From Mallotus nudiflorus (Eukaryota > Streptophyta > Magnoliopsida > Malpighiales > Euphorbiaceae), in contig CANTUR010000637.1 in the NCBI GenBank assembly GCA_947683625.1, positions 245,151 through 309,150 of the forward strand: DNA of 64,000 nucleotides, given 5' to 3'. A program made the translations under genes and the position numbers. Below the pieces are notes generated by a model. It was not told the DNA's origin, did not search any database, and saw only the letters and a list, made by a program, of their open reading frames with translations. Each line of letters opens with the position of its first letter. Position 1 is the stretch's first letter. Of this stretch, positions 48,442 to 59,763 are shown piece by piece.

Positions 48442-48700
48442 AGACTGGCCCCGAGACACTAAGTCGATCGAGCTCCAGCAGTCTGGCTGTTAGTGTGATT
48501 GGCCCCGAGACACTTGGTCAACTGAGCTCCAGCAATCACACTATCTATCACCTCACATCTCAATCAACCCAATAGATCATTCAATCCACTTATGGACAGT
48601 AGACTGGCCTCGAGACACTAAGTCAACCGAGCTCCAGTAGTTTGACTGTCAGTGTGATTGGCCCTGAGACATTAAGTCGATCGAGCTCCAGCAATCACAC
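48442..48700 (-). repeat. four stem-loop modules in the middle LTR
   Basis: Each module has a centre like GGCCCCGAGACACTAAGTC followed by a GATCGAGCTCCAG-like part. The arms differ: AGACTG (48442-48447) with CAGTCT (48479-48484); GTGTGATTG (48493-48501) with CAATCACAC (48533-48541); AGACTG with a decayed partner; and GTGTGATTG (48652-48660) with CAATCACAC (48692-48700). Confidence 0.75.
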
Positions 48701-49436
48701 TCTCAAATCATATCACACATAAGATAAATCAATCTGATTAATATCCACAAATAGGTTAGTAATGAAGCCTAAATACTATCAGCGTACCGATACGTACTCG
48801 GTCCTAGTGCTGCCCACTAGGTATCACGTTCTATAGATATCCTTTATTGAAATATAAAACATACATTCATAAAAATAAATGATGCATGAATTTAAATATA
48901 ATAGCAACAATAACCATATATATACTAGAAATATACCAAAAGTAAACCAGGTATATTTCGAGTATATATACGTCAAATAAATCCAATTAAACTACAAAAT
49001 AAACTAGAAATGTATTTGAAGACATTTTAAACATAATTCGTTAGTAAAACATGCATATAGTTTAAAATATATCAAAAATAAACCAAAAGTAAACTAAAAT
49101 AAACTCAAGTACTAATTAATATCATTATGTATTTTTTTGTCAAAATAAAACATAGATTTCTAAAATCATGCACCCTAGAGCATATATATATAGAATAGTA
49201 ACTCATAAATTATTGCGCTCCTCGAGATGGGTCTGATGGGCCTGGTCCACTAGACCTCGGTCTCGGTGCAACTAAACAAACAAAAATGACAGGAATCAGA
49301 ACAAATCTAATAGAAGTTCTAAAGACTCGATCTAAAATACTAGAGACAGAATTAAAATGGGAATTTGACCGGACATCACGTTTTACGAGAATTCTACCAA
49401 AAATTCGACAGAACCTCCCCTGTAAAACGGACATCT

Positions 49437-49455
49437 CTCTACTCAAAAAGTAGAG
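49437..49455 (-). other. LTR hairpin 1, middle LTR
   Basis: CTCTACTC, AAA, AAGTAGAG on the plus strand. On the minus-strand RNA the innermost pair is a U-G wobble. Confidence 0.6.
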
Positions 49456-50631
49456 CCGGCCCTGCAAAGAAACGCAATTTGAAAATAATCACAAAATTAC
49501 AACCAAATCCCTCGGTTGGACTCCAAACTACACATCACCGACCGAGGTCCACAATTCACCGAATATTTATAAAATACCGAAAATACCCTTATATACTAAA
49601 AATACATTTTATAAGTATAAATTACATAATTAACCCCGAATCATGTTAAAAACCGATAAAAACTCATTTCATTAGAAAAATCGTATATTATATATATAAT
49701 TGAAAATAATTAACGAAAAATAGTTTTAATTAGTTAAAAATACTAAATAATTTGTAGAAATCATTTTTATGCCCTAATTAACTATTAAAACTGATTTAAT
49801 TACATTTTTAGCCAATTTAGGGTAAAATTACCAAAATACCCCTATATATATAAATATACTAAAATAAATCCAAAAATTCACCAAAAATAATATAATTGCA
49901 CAAAATTAATTTTCTCAACATATATTTCAATAATATTAATAATTAAACTCAATTAAATAATTAATTTCAATTAAACACACAATTAACCCTATTTTCTCAA
50001 ACTTACATAAACTAAATAAATACATAAAAATTCCAAATAAATTTATATAATTCATTTCAACACCTATATTTACCATAAAACACAATTTCATAATTTAATT
50101 AATTAATTTTTGAAAATTAGAAAATAATAATAAGATAATAAAAAATACCCAAAAATCAAAATAAATTCCAAAAATTCTACAAAAATTAATGCATGAAGAT
50201 TAAGCTACTAGGATCATATTTTGTGAAGGAATTTTTCATGAATCGATCAATTGAAGCCAAAAAAAATCAAAATGTCAAAATGGCCGAATTTGAAAAATTT
50301 ACAAAAACCTTACCAAATCGAGTTTTAAGCTTAAAGGAAGCTTATAATCATCTTCTATGGCCTCAGAGGAGTTCAACGGCACCAGAATGAGGGGATTTGG
50401 TGACTGAAAATGCTGGGAACGACGGTGAGAAGAGTTTCGGGTTCCTAGTGGTTTTGAGCTCCTTCGACGTCGGAAACGGCTGCTGCAGGTGGCAGGGAAG
50501 GCTGAGGAAGAAGGTGGCATGTCGGGAGGCACACCGATGGTAAGAGAATGGCGTGACAGGCAGTGGGTGAGGGACGGGACGACCGGAGAAGATGGAGGAG
50601 GGATCGGGGGCATGAATTGTAATTTTTGCAA

Positions 50632-50683
<52 letters not shown>

Positions 50684-50861
50684 TTTAATAATTTATATTA
50701 AAATATATTAATATAATATTTAGAAAAATCACACACCACATGTTTAAAATACACAATATATATTGATACATATACACATGTTAATTAAATAATAACTATA
50801 TAACATATACATACATAATTAAAATAATTATTAAACCCTAAAATAATTAAATATAAGAATG

Positions 50862-50892
<31 letters not shown>

Positions 50893-51216
50893 TTTAATAT
50901 GACAATTAAAATAATGCATGGATTCATGCAAATTCATAAATTTATTTAAAATAATTAATATTAAATTATCTACGTGTCAATTTCCCCGAAAATCTAATTC
51001 CCGGGAAAATTTTACGTAAAGTACTTAAAATAATTAAGAATAATTAAAATTAGTTTTAACAAATAACAAATCATAAAAATAACATAATTATATACAAAAT
51101 TATTAATACTGCATATCCCGATGCAGTATTAAAATATTTAAAAACTCGAGATATTACAATCTGCCCCCCTTAGAAGAATTTGTCCCCGAATTCCAGAAGA
51201 AAAAAAAATTACAAGA

Positions 51217-51651
51217 TTAAGAAGGGAAGAGATACGGGTAAGAAGCTCGCATCTCAGCTTCAGTCTCCCACGTATGCTTCTCAACTCTGTTGCTATGCCA
51301 CAGAACCTTGACCTTCGGAATCTGCTTCGACTGCAACTGTTGAACTTGATAATCAACAATCGCCATAGGTTCTTCCATAAACGTCAAATCTTCACTCACT
51401 TCTACACTGTCGGGCTGCAACACATGTGAAGGGTCTGAGATATACTTCCTCAGCATCGAGATATGAAATATCGGATGCACCTGTGACATACTCGGAGGCA
51501 AAGCCAACCGATATGCAACAGTGCCAACTCTCTCTAAGATCTCAAACGGTCCGATATATCTCGGTGCCAACTTACCCTTCCTGCCAAATCTCATCACACC
51601 CTTCATCGAAGATACCTTCAGAAAAATAAAATCTCCAACCTGAAACTCCAC
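51217..51651 (-). pseudogene. integrase C-terminus and chromodomain-like tail of element G
   Basis: An open frame of 144 residues. It starts VEFQVGDFIFLKVSSMKG-like, passes the GPY/F-type block KLAPRYIGPFEIL (residues about 27-39) and HPIFHISMLRKY, and ends with VKVLWHSN, HTWETEAEMRASYP and a terminal Ser before the stop. The tail has the form seen in Tekay/Del chromoviruses, where chromodomain-like ends are thought to direct integration to chromatin. A frameshift near 51660 separates it from the integrase core. Confidence 0.85.
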
Positions 51652-52259
51652 ATCTTTGCGCCTAGGGTCCGCATGCTCTTCTGTCTGCTAGCTGCGGTCT
51701 CTAATCTGCACTTAATCATGGTGACTTTCTCTGCAGCATCCTGAACCATCTCAAGTCCAGTCAAAGCTCTCTCACCAATCTCATCCCAACTCAAAGGGGA
51801 TCTACACTTTCTTCCATACAACACCTCATACGGTGCCATGCCAATACTGCTATGGTAGCTGTTATTATATGCAAACTCTACGAGTGGCAAATGATCATCC
51901 CAGCTACCTCCCAAATCCAGGACACACATCCTCAACATATCTTCAAGTGTCTGGATTGTCCTCTCAGACTGGCCATCTATCTGAGGATGAAAAGCAGTAC
52001 TGAAATCTAACCTAGTGCCCATCGCTTCCTGCAACTTCTGCCAAAAACGAGAGGTAAACATTGAACCTCTGTCTGACACAATGGACACAGGTACCCCATG
52101 AAGGCACATAATATGTTTCACATATAGTTTTGCCAATCTAGCTACAGAATAGGTGGCTTTCACATGTAAGAAATGTGAAAACTTCGTCAACCTGTCTACA
52201 ATCACCCAGATGGAATCGTATCCATCCTTAGAACAAGGTAAACCAACCAAAAAATCCAT
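51618..52259 (-). pseudogene. integrase catalytic core of element G
   Basis: An open frame of 213 residues with the D-D-E arrangement: the first Asp at MDFLVGLP, a conserved IWVIVDRLTKFSHF block, the second Asp at VSIVSDRGSMFTS, and the Glu in GQSERTIQTLEDML. The usual HPQTDGQ reads HPQIDGQ. It continues through FAYNNSYHSSIGMAPYEVLYGRKCRSP to a frameshifted end. Confidence 0.88.
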
Positions 52260-52298
52260 AGCTATCCTTTCCCACTTCCACTAGGGAATAGGAAGAGG

Positions 52299-52517
52299 CT
52301 AAAGCTTCCCAGAAGGCTTTTGATTTTCAGCATTCACTTGTTGACATGTCAGGCACTTAGCAACATAATCAGCGACATCCTTCTTTAGTCCGTCCCACCA
52401 GTATAAGTCTCTGATACTGTGGTACATCTTAGTGACACCTGGATGTATGCTATAGGCTGTAGAATGTGCTTCCTCTAGGATCTCTACTCTCAAATCATCC
52501 ACATCAGGAACACACAA
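52299..52517 (-). pseudogene. integrase zinc-finger domain of element G
   Basis: The frame contains the HHCC finger: His in AHSTAYSIHPG, then KMYHSIRDLYWW, and Cys pair in AKCLTCQQ. A stop at SGKL-stop-PLP and another at IP-stop-WKWE separate it from the core. Confidence 0.85.
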
Positions 52518-52613
52518 TCTACCACTGATCCATAATACACCGTCATCATCAAGTGTGAAATCAGTGAACTTCCCTGCTCGAACATTCTCTACAAGCTCTT
52601 CTAGAATAGGATC

Positions 52614-53318
52614 TTAGCTCTGAGCTGCTTTAATCCTATCCCTCAGTACAGATCGTACCTTAAATTGAGCTAGCAGTCCACCTAATCTACTGATCTTCAT
52701 CATCAAACCTTGATCCACCAACAGATGCAGCTCCTGGATCAACGGTCTCCTCTCTACACTGATGTGAGCTAGACTGCCTGAGGACTTTCTACTCAAGGCA
52801 TCTGCTACCACATTAGCCTTGCCCGGATGATATAAAATCTCACAGTCATAATCTTTCAACAATTCCAACCATCTCCTCTGCCTCAGATTCAGATCTCTCT
52901 GCTGGAAAATGTACTTAAAGCTCTTGTGATCAGTAAATATTTCACAAGTCACCCCGTACAGATAATGTCTCCAAATCTTCAGAGCAAAGATCACTGTTGT
53001 CATCTCAAGGTCATGTGTAGGATAGTTATGCTCATGCTTCTTCAACTGCCTTGAAGCATAGGCTATCACCCTTCCATTATGCATCAGCACACAACCAAGG
53101 CCAACTCTAGAGGCATCATAATAAACCATGAACTTGTCCACACTATTAGGCAAAGCTAACACTGGAGCTGTGGTCAATTTCTCCTTCAACAACTGGAAAC
53201 TGTTCTCACAAGCTTCTGACCACTCGAATATAACATTCTTCTGAGTCAAGCGAATCATAGGGGCTGCAATTCTAGAAAAATCCTGGACAAACCACCTATA
53301 ATACCCGGCTAAACCCAA
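52614..53318 (-). pseudogene. RNase H region of element G
   Basis: An open frame of 234 residues. The connection domain comes first (LAGYYRWFVQDFSRIAAPM, FEWSEACENSFQLLKEKL). RNase H follows, with acidic residues visible in VYYDAS, HDLEMTT, FTDHKS and VVADALSR, so all four usual positions are present. Stops flank it at VSE-stop-PRPTS (Trp expected) and AAQS-stop-DP (Gln expected). Confidence 0.9.
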
Positions 53319-53354
53319 AAAACTGTGAATCTCAATAACAGAAGTCGGTCTAGG

Positions 53355-54173
53355 CTACTCAGACACTGCCTCAATCTTCTGTGGATCAACCTGGATACCT
53401 TCTTTAGACACTACGTATCCAAGAAAAGAAACACTCTCCATCCAAAAATCACACTTCAAGAATTTAGCATAAAGCTGATGATCTCTAAGTGTCTGTAATA
53501 CAATCCTCAAGTGATATACATGCTCCTCCATACTCCTAGAATAAACCAGTATATCATCAATGAAGACTACCACAAACTGATCCACATACGGTTTGAATAC
53601 CCTGTTCATCAGGTCTATAAAAGCTGCTGGTGAATTAGTCAAACCAAAAGACATCACCAGGAACTCATAATGGCCATATCGAGTGCGGAATGTTATTTTA
53701 GGAACATCGGCTTCACTAATCTGTAGTTGATGATAGCCCGACCTCAGATTAATCTTGGAAAAGAACTGTGCACCCTGTAGCTGATCAAATAAATAATCTA
53801 TCCTTGGGAGAGGATACTTGTTCTTCACCGTCACCTTGTTCAACTCTCTATAGTCAATGCACAGTCTCAGGGTACCATCCTTCTTCTTCACAAACAAGAC
53901 TGGTGCACCCCAAGGAGAAACACTCGGTCTGATAAAACCTTTATCCAACAACTCTTGCAACTGCTCCTTCAACTCTTTCAACTCTGCAGCAGCCATTCTG
54001 TAGGGTGGCATTGATATAGGAGTAGTACTTGGAACCACATCTATACATAACTCAATCTCTCTGTGAGGTGGTAAACCTGGCAACTCCTCAGGAAAAACAT
54101 CAGGAAACTCACAAGCAATAGGAACATCTGTGAGTGACAACTTCTCCACTGAAGTATCCCTGACTAATGCCAA
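53355..54173 (-). pseudogene. reverse transcriptase of element G
   Basis: An open frame of 272 residues: LPGLPPHREIE near residue 31, GFIRPSVSPWGAPVLFVKKKDG (80-100), LRLCIDYRELNK (102-113), FFSKINLRSGYHQ (137-149), FGLTNSPAAF (176-185), and VVFIDDILVYS (202-212). The catalytic FIDD is intact. The first catalytic Asp, normally in SKIDLRSGYHQ, is Asn here (residue 142), which would abolish polymerisation. It is followed by TFLGYVVS-like motifs. The change GAT to AAT fits the general C-to-T decay on the opposite strand. Confidence 0.92.
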
Positions 54174-54179
54174 ATATCC

Positions 54180-54614
54180 CTAACAACCTTTCCTCAGCAA
54201 TTTCCTAGCCGTAATAGTAGAAATAAGATTCTGAGGTGCTGAACTCCTATCACCCTCAAACTTAAAATCTTCTTCATCAGGAATTCTGAAAGTCACCTCT
54301 TTATTTCGATAATCCACTACGGTATAGTGCTGAGATAACCAATCCATACCCAAAATAACATCAAATTCCATCGCATCCAACAGAATCAAATCAGCGGGTA
54401 ATTCTCTACCTCCCACGAGAACTGGACAACCAGAAAGAACAATGTTGGTGTCCAAGGAATCGCTTAAAGGAGTGGCAACAGACAAAGGAAAAGCCATCCT
54501 CGAAGCTTGCCAATAAGACTTGAAAGCAAAAATGGGAGAAACAAACGAATGCGTGGCATTCGGATCAAACAAAACCCATGCATCCAGGTAACAAACAGAA
54601 ACAATACCTACCAC
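54180..54614 (-). pseudogene. aspartic protease of element G
   Basis: An open frame of 144 residues with the active-site block VLFDPNATHSFVS (residues 14-26), where related proteins have DPGATHSF; the Gly is replaced by Asn. Downstream are ELPADLILLDAMEFDVILGMDWLSQH, a hallmark of this domain, and KEVTFRIP. It ends RKGC-stop-GYLA, the stop replacing a Gln codon. Confidence 0.88.
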
Positions 54615-55970
54615 GACTGCATTAGATGCCTGAGTATCCTGCTGAGTAAGGTGGAAGACTCTGGCCTGTCCTCGACCTCCCTGATGGCTGGTAAAAGCCT
54701 GGCCAACATCTCTGGCACCTCCTCTAGTACCTCTACCATGGCCCTGCTGTGGAATAAATTGAGTGGAACTCTAATGCTGGGCTGGAGGCAACTGATATGG
54801 TATAGGTGTAGCACTAGCAATCGACTGCTATGGAAATCACGGAATCTGCGACTGTTGATACTCGGAATAAGGACACGATCTGGCATAATGTCTTGTCTGC
54901 CCACATCTGAAGCATGTCAGTGGTGTCAGATAACACGGTCCCTGATGGACTCTACTGTAAGTCTGGCAAACACTGGCAGCTGATCTAGAACTGTGACCAC
55001 CACTGCTAATCGAAGCACCTAACCCAAATCTGAACCACCTACGCTGACCTTCATGACCATGTCTACTATTCTGATGCACTCGCTGCTGCTGTCTCTGACT
55101 CTACTGAGTCAGACCTCTCTGCTGACTACTCGAACCAACATGAAAACTCGAATACGGAGTAGTCTACAATCCACTTGACTAAACTCCCAGCTGGTAATAA
55201 TCAGGCATCACTCCCTGCCTAACTAGCCTCAGCTCAATCTCCTTAGCCAACTCAATCACAGACTCCAGAGTAAGGCCTGCTGTAGGCATACCAGTAAATA
55301 CTGAACCCAATCCGGTGACGTAGGTAGTGACTGTGAAATACTGATCGTGCATCAAATCCTCTGCATATCTATCCAGCCGGAGAAACTCTCAGGTGTACTC
55401 CTCTACTGATCGATCACCACGAGAAATGCTGGTCAATCAGAGATGATAACTCAAACGAAGAGGCGTTGGACATAATCTCCTTATAAACCACTCACGAAAC
55501 TGAGCCCAGGTCATCGCCATCATATAGGGCTGGATCATCTAAATAAACCAGTATAGAGCTGGTCCCTCAATAGACAACTCGACGATCATGATCCGCTGGT
55601 ACTAGGTGTGAGCAGTCCGAGTTCGAGTCTTGATCGCATGCAGAAAGTCTAACGGATCGGAAGTCCCATCAAAGGCAATCCTGCCAACTCTGGCATAGAA
55701 CAAAGCTGCCTCAGGGTCAGACATACCCTACTGATAGGCAGGCTAAACAGGCAGAACAACTGGAGGTACAGGAACATCCTCAAACTCAGGCTCAACAGGC
55801 TCCTCGTCCTGTATCTCTCTCTGCCTACGGTGACCTACCGCTCCTCGAGGTCTATCTCTGCCATGACCTTTGCGTCTAACTGGCTGCTCAGGAGGTAAAA
55901 CCTCATCCTAAAAAGACTCGTCATCCTCGGCCTCAATGATTGGTGGAGCGACATGTGCTCGCCTCCTCAT
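54615..55970 (-). pseudogene. gag of element G
   Basis: It starts at ATG 55970 (MRRRAHVAPP). Gag follows with segments DPEAALFYARVGRIAFDGTSDPLDFLHAIK, TWAQFREWFIRRLCP, RSVEEYT and FTGMPTAGLTLESVIELAKEIE. A Gln/Arg-rich stretch comes next, and the zinc knuckle CFRCGQTRHYARSC (54873-54914), in which the Gly before His is Arg. At least ten stops are in frame, mainly TAG at expected Gln and TGA at expected Arg. Confidence 0.85.
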
Positions 55971-56150
55971 TCTGAAAAGATAACAGAATAATTCAGACAA
56001 ATAGACAACGGAAGAATAATGCAGAAAACTAAAGCAAGGAATACTTATCAAGACATACTCGAACCTAATTCACTACAGTAGTTCAACATAAAACACAGCT
56101 CAAAAACTAAGGCCACAACTCACACAACTAAGGCCCTGACACAAAACTCC

Positions 56151-56163
56151 GCTCTGATACCAA
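56151..56163 (-). other. primer binding site of element G
   Basis: The plus strand reads GCTCTGATACCAA, the reverse complement of the initiator tRNA-Met site TTGGTATCAGAGC, three bases from the LTR. Confidence 0.92.
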
Positions 56164-56166
56164 CTT

Positions 56167-58901
56167 TGTCACGACCCAAAACTGGGGCTATGACCGGAGC
56201 TAGGAAACGGGAATTCTTTTGAATCCGGAACCCGTAGTAAGCTTAAAAATAAAATAAAAACATGCAATAGTAATAATAACAACATAATTAAGTAAAATAT
56301 TATCCAGCGGAATAAAATCATAAATATCAAAATAATATTTCCGCCAAATGCAATTAAATCAAATCCTCATCTCATATATAAATAAACTTTTAATACAAAT
56401 CCAGTTCAAATATAATACAACACCCTTTAACAATTTTACAACTACTGCAGTGTCTAGATTAATAAAATAAAACTCAAGTTAGCAGTTTACATAAAGAAGC
56501 CGGAGCGGAAGAAATCCAGTGTACAGGCTTGCTACTAAGGTCTGAAGACGATGACTCTCCTAAAAAATAGTCAACGAAGGGGAGTCAGACCTCACTGAGT
56601 GAATTACTATAGTATATATACATGCATACTAAATAACAATGCATACAGTCAATAGTATATATATAAATATATATACAAGCAAATACACACAGATGCAATA
56701 AAATCATTTTATATATTTTGTCTGAAAACCACTGGTTATGAAGGATCAAATAGAACCCTAGAAAATTGCAACCTCAAAATAGTGTTAGACAACACTCTAG
56801 CCATACAGGCTCACTTATTCCAAATATATTCACTTGATCCATTTGGACAGTAGACTGGCCTTGAGACACTAAGTCAACTGAGCTCCAGCAGTTTGACAGT
56901 CAGTGTGATTGGCCCCGAGACACTAGGTTGACCGAGCTCCAGCAATCACACTCTCAAATCATATCACACATCAGATAAATCAATCTGATCAATATCCAAA
57001 AATAGGTTAGTAATGAAGCCTAAATACTATCAGCGTACCGGTACGTACTCGGTCCTAGTGCTGCCCACTAGGTAGCACGTTCTATAGATATCCTTCATTG
57101 AAATATAAAACATATATTCATAAAAATAAATGATGCATGAATTTAAATATAATAGCAACAATAACCATATATATACTAGAAATATAACAAAAGTAAACCA
57201 AGTATATTTCGAGTATATATACGTCAAATAAATCCAATTAAACTACAAAATAAACTAGAAATGTATTTGAAGACATTTTAAACATAATTCGTTAGTAAAA
57301 CATGCATATAGTTTAAAATATACCAAAAATAAACCAAAAGTAAACTAAAATAAACTCAAGTACTAATTAATATCATTATGTATTTTTTTGTCAAAATAAA
57401 ACATAGATTTCTAAAATCATGCACCATAAAACATATATATATAGAATAGTAACTCACAAATTATTGCGCTCCTCGAGATAGGTCCGATGGGCCTGGTCCA
57501 CTAGACCTCGGTCTCGGCGCAACTAAACAAACAAAAATGACAGGAATTAGAACAAATCTAATAGAAGTTCTAAAGACTCGATCTAAAATACTAGAGATAG
57601 AATTAAAATGGGGAATTCAACCGGACATCATGTTTTACGAGAATTCTACCAAAAATTCGACAGAACCTCTCATGTAAAATAAACATCTCTCTACTCAAAA
57701 AGTAGAGCCGGCCCTGCAAAGAAATGCACTTCGAAAATAATCACAAAATTACAACCAAAATCCCTCGGTCGGACTCTAAACTACACATCACTGATCAAGG
57801 TCCACAATTCACGGAATATTTATAAAATACCGAAAATACCCTTATATACTAAAAATACATTTTATAAGTAGAAATTACATAATTAACCTCGAATCATGTT
57901 AAAACCCGATAAAAACTCATTTCATTAGAAAAATCGTATATTATATATATAATTAAAAATAATTTACGAAAAATAGTTTTAATTAGTTAAAAATACTAAA
58001 TAATTTGTAGAAATAATTTTTATGCTCTAATTAACTATTAAAACTGATTTAATTACATTTTTAGCCAATTTAGGGTAAAATTACCAAAATACCCCTATAT
58101 ATATATAAATATACTAAAATAAATCCAAAAATTCACTAAAAAATAATATAATTGCACAAAATTAATTTTATCAACATATATTTCAATAATATCAATAATT
58201 AAACTCAATTAACTAATTAATTTCAATTAAACACACAATTAACCCTATTTTCTCAAACTTACATAAACTAAATAAGTTCAAAATAAATACATAAAAATTC
58301 ACAAAAATTCCAAATAAATTTCTATAATTCATTTTAAACACCTATATTTACCATAAAACATAATTTCATAAATTAATTAATTAATTTTCAAAAATTAGAA
58401 AATAATAATAAAATAATCAAAAATACCCAAAAATCAAAATAAATTCCAAAAATTCTACAAAAATTAAAGCATGAAGATTAAGCTACCAGGATCATATTTT
58501 GTGAAGGAATTTTTTCATGAATCGATCAATTGAAGCTAAAAAAAAATTGAAATGTCAAACTGGCCGAATTTGAAAAATTGACAAAAACCTTACCAAATCA
58601 AGTTTTAAGCTTAGAATTATCTTCTATGGCCTCATAGGAGTTAAAAGGTACCGGAATAAGGGGATTTGGTGATCGAAAATGCTGGGAACGACGGTGAGAA
58701 GAGTTTCGGGTTCCCGATGGTTTCGAGCTCCTCTGACGCCGGAAACGGCTGCTGCAGGGTGGCGAGGAAGGCTGAGGAAGAAGGTGGCATGCCGGGAGGC
58801 ACACTGATGGCAAGAGAACGGCGTGACAGGCAGTGGGTGAGGGACGGGACGACCGGAGAAGATGGAGGAGGGATCGGGGGCATGAATTGTAATTTTTGCA
58901 A

Positions 58902-58949
<48 letters not shown>

Positions 58950-59410
58950 TTTAATAATTTATATTAAAATATATTAATATAATATTTATAAAAATCACAC
59001 ACCACATGTTTTAAATACACAATATATATATATACACATACACATGTTAATTAAATAATAACTATATAACATATACATACATAATTAAAATAATTATTAA
59101 ACCCTAAAATAATTAAATATAAGAATGTATATATATATATGTATTTTAATATGACAATTAAAATAATGCATGGATTCATGCAAATTCATAAATTTATTTA
59201 AAATAATTAATATTAAATTATTTACGTGTCAATTTCTCCGAAAATACAATTCCCGGGAAAATTTTACGTAAAGTACTTAAAATAATTAAGAATAATTTAA
59301 ATTAGCTTTAACAAATAACAACTCATAAAAATATCATAATTATATACAAAATTATTAACACTGCATATCTCGATGCAGTATTAAAATATTTAAAAACCCG
59401 GGATATTACA
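56167..59410 (-). mobile_element. 5' LTR of element G
   Basis: It opens TGTCACGACCC and closes CGGGATATTACA on the plus strand, 3244 bp. It has two stem-loop modules (about 56847-56951; second with GTGTGATTG 56903-56911 and CAATCACAC 56943-56951), hairpin 1 (57689-57707) and an AT run (58896-58942). Its U3-side two thirds are nearly identical to the middle LTR, while its other end (56167 to about 56850) clearly differs from it. Confidence 0.9.
57689..57707 (-). other. LTR hairpin 1, right LTR of G
   Basis: CTCTACTC, AAA, AAGTAGAG, the same form as in the middle LTR. Confidence 0.6.
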
Positions 59411-59460
59411 ATATTATAATATTTTACTTTAATTCTCCACCACACACATGCACACTATAC

Positions 59461-59555
<95 letters not shown>

Positions 59556-59763
59556 CACACTAATACTACATACATATATACATGTATATACACAAAAATA
59601 AATATATATATATATATATAACACATAAAATATCCATGCAATTAACGTAGTTTAATAAAAAAATAATAATGATAATGATAAAATAAATAATGTCATTTTA
59701 AATAATAAAATAATACAAATTCGGAAATTACATTTATTAAAATAAAATATAGGGTATTATAAC
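59411..59763 (-). mobile_element. probable LTR remnant with long AT microsatellite
   Basis: It ends GGGTATTATAACA, which is the reverse complement of an LTR start of this family type (TGTTATAATACCC). A long AT run (59467-59545) lies where the family carries one. The rest of the LTR is missing and no interior is attached. It may be the sequence into which element G inserted. Confidence 0.45.
59467..59545. repeat. AT microsatellite
   Basis: A near-perfect AT repeat of about 79 bp, followed by a CA-rich run (ACACACACACAC). Confidence 0.95.

Larger units (their letters stand above)
47752..51158 (-). mobile_element. shared, chimeric middle LTR of the tandem
   Basis: It opens TGTCAGACCC and closes GAGATATTACA on the plus strand, 3407 bp. 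From 47752 to about 48640 it follows the left LTR nearly base for base, for example GAATACAAATCAGAGTTC and CGGGACTGAAGAACACCG. From about 48700 onward it follows the right LTR nearly base for base, for example CTCTCAAATCATATCACAC, TAGGTTAGTAATGAAGCC, and the segment before the AT run at 50636. The switch lies in the stem-loop module block. It has two AT runs (48222-48262, 50636-50676) and hairpin 1 (49437-49455). Confidence 0.85.
51159..56166 (-). mobile_element. interior of Tekay-like element G (best-preserved element)
   Basis: It runs from the primer binding site at 56151-56163 through gag, protease, reverse transcriptase, RNase H, integrase and chromodomain-like tail to a polypurine tract (plus strand CTGCCCCCCTTAG, 51161-51173). 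The coding part is 51217-55970. It is almost collinear, with one frameshift near 51660, but carries well over a dozen in-frame stops. Most are TAG where CAG is expected or TGA where CGA is expected. Confidence 0.92.
40470..59410 (-). mobile_element. tandem of two Tekay-like elements sharing a middle LTR
   Basis: On the minus strand the order is LTR (59410-56167), primer binding site, gag-pol, polypurine tract, LTR (51158-47752), primer binding site, degenerate gag-pol, polypurine tract, LTR (44279-40470). The middle LTR serves as 3' LTR of the right element and 5' LTR of the left one. The outer flanks (ATCAT before 40470, ATATT after 59410) do not match, and the interrupted gag at 40469 does not continue on the right. 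This fits recombination between two separate insertions rather than one insertion event. Confidence 0.88.

Noticed and set aside
54507..54983. 158-residue plus-strand frame
   Set aside because: It is a shadow of the minus-strand gag and protease of element G.
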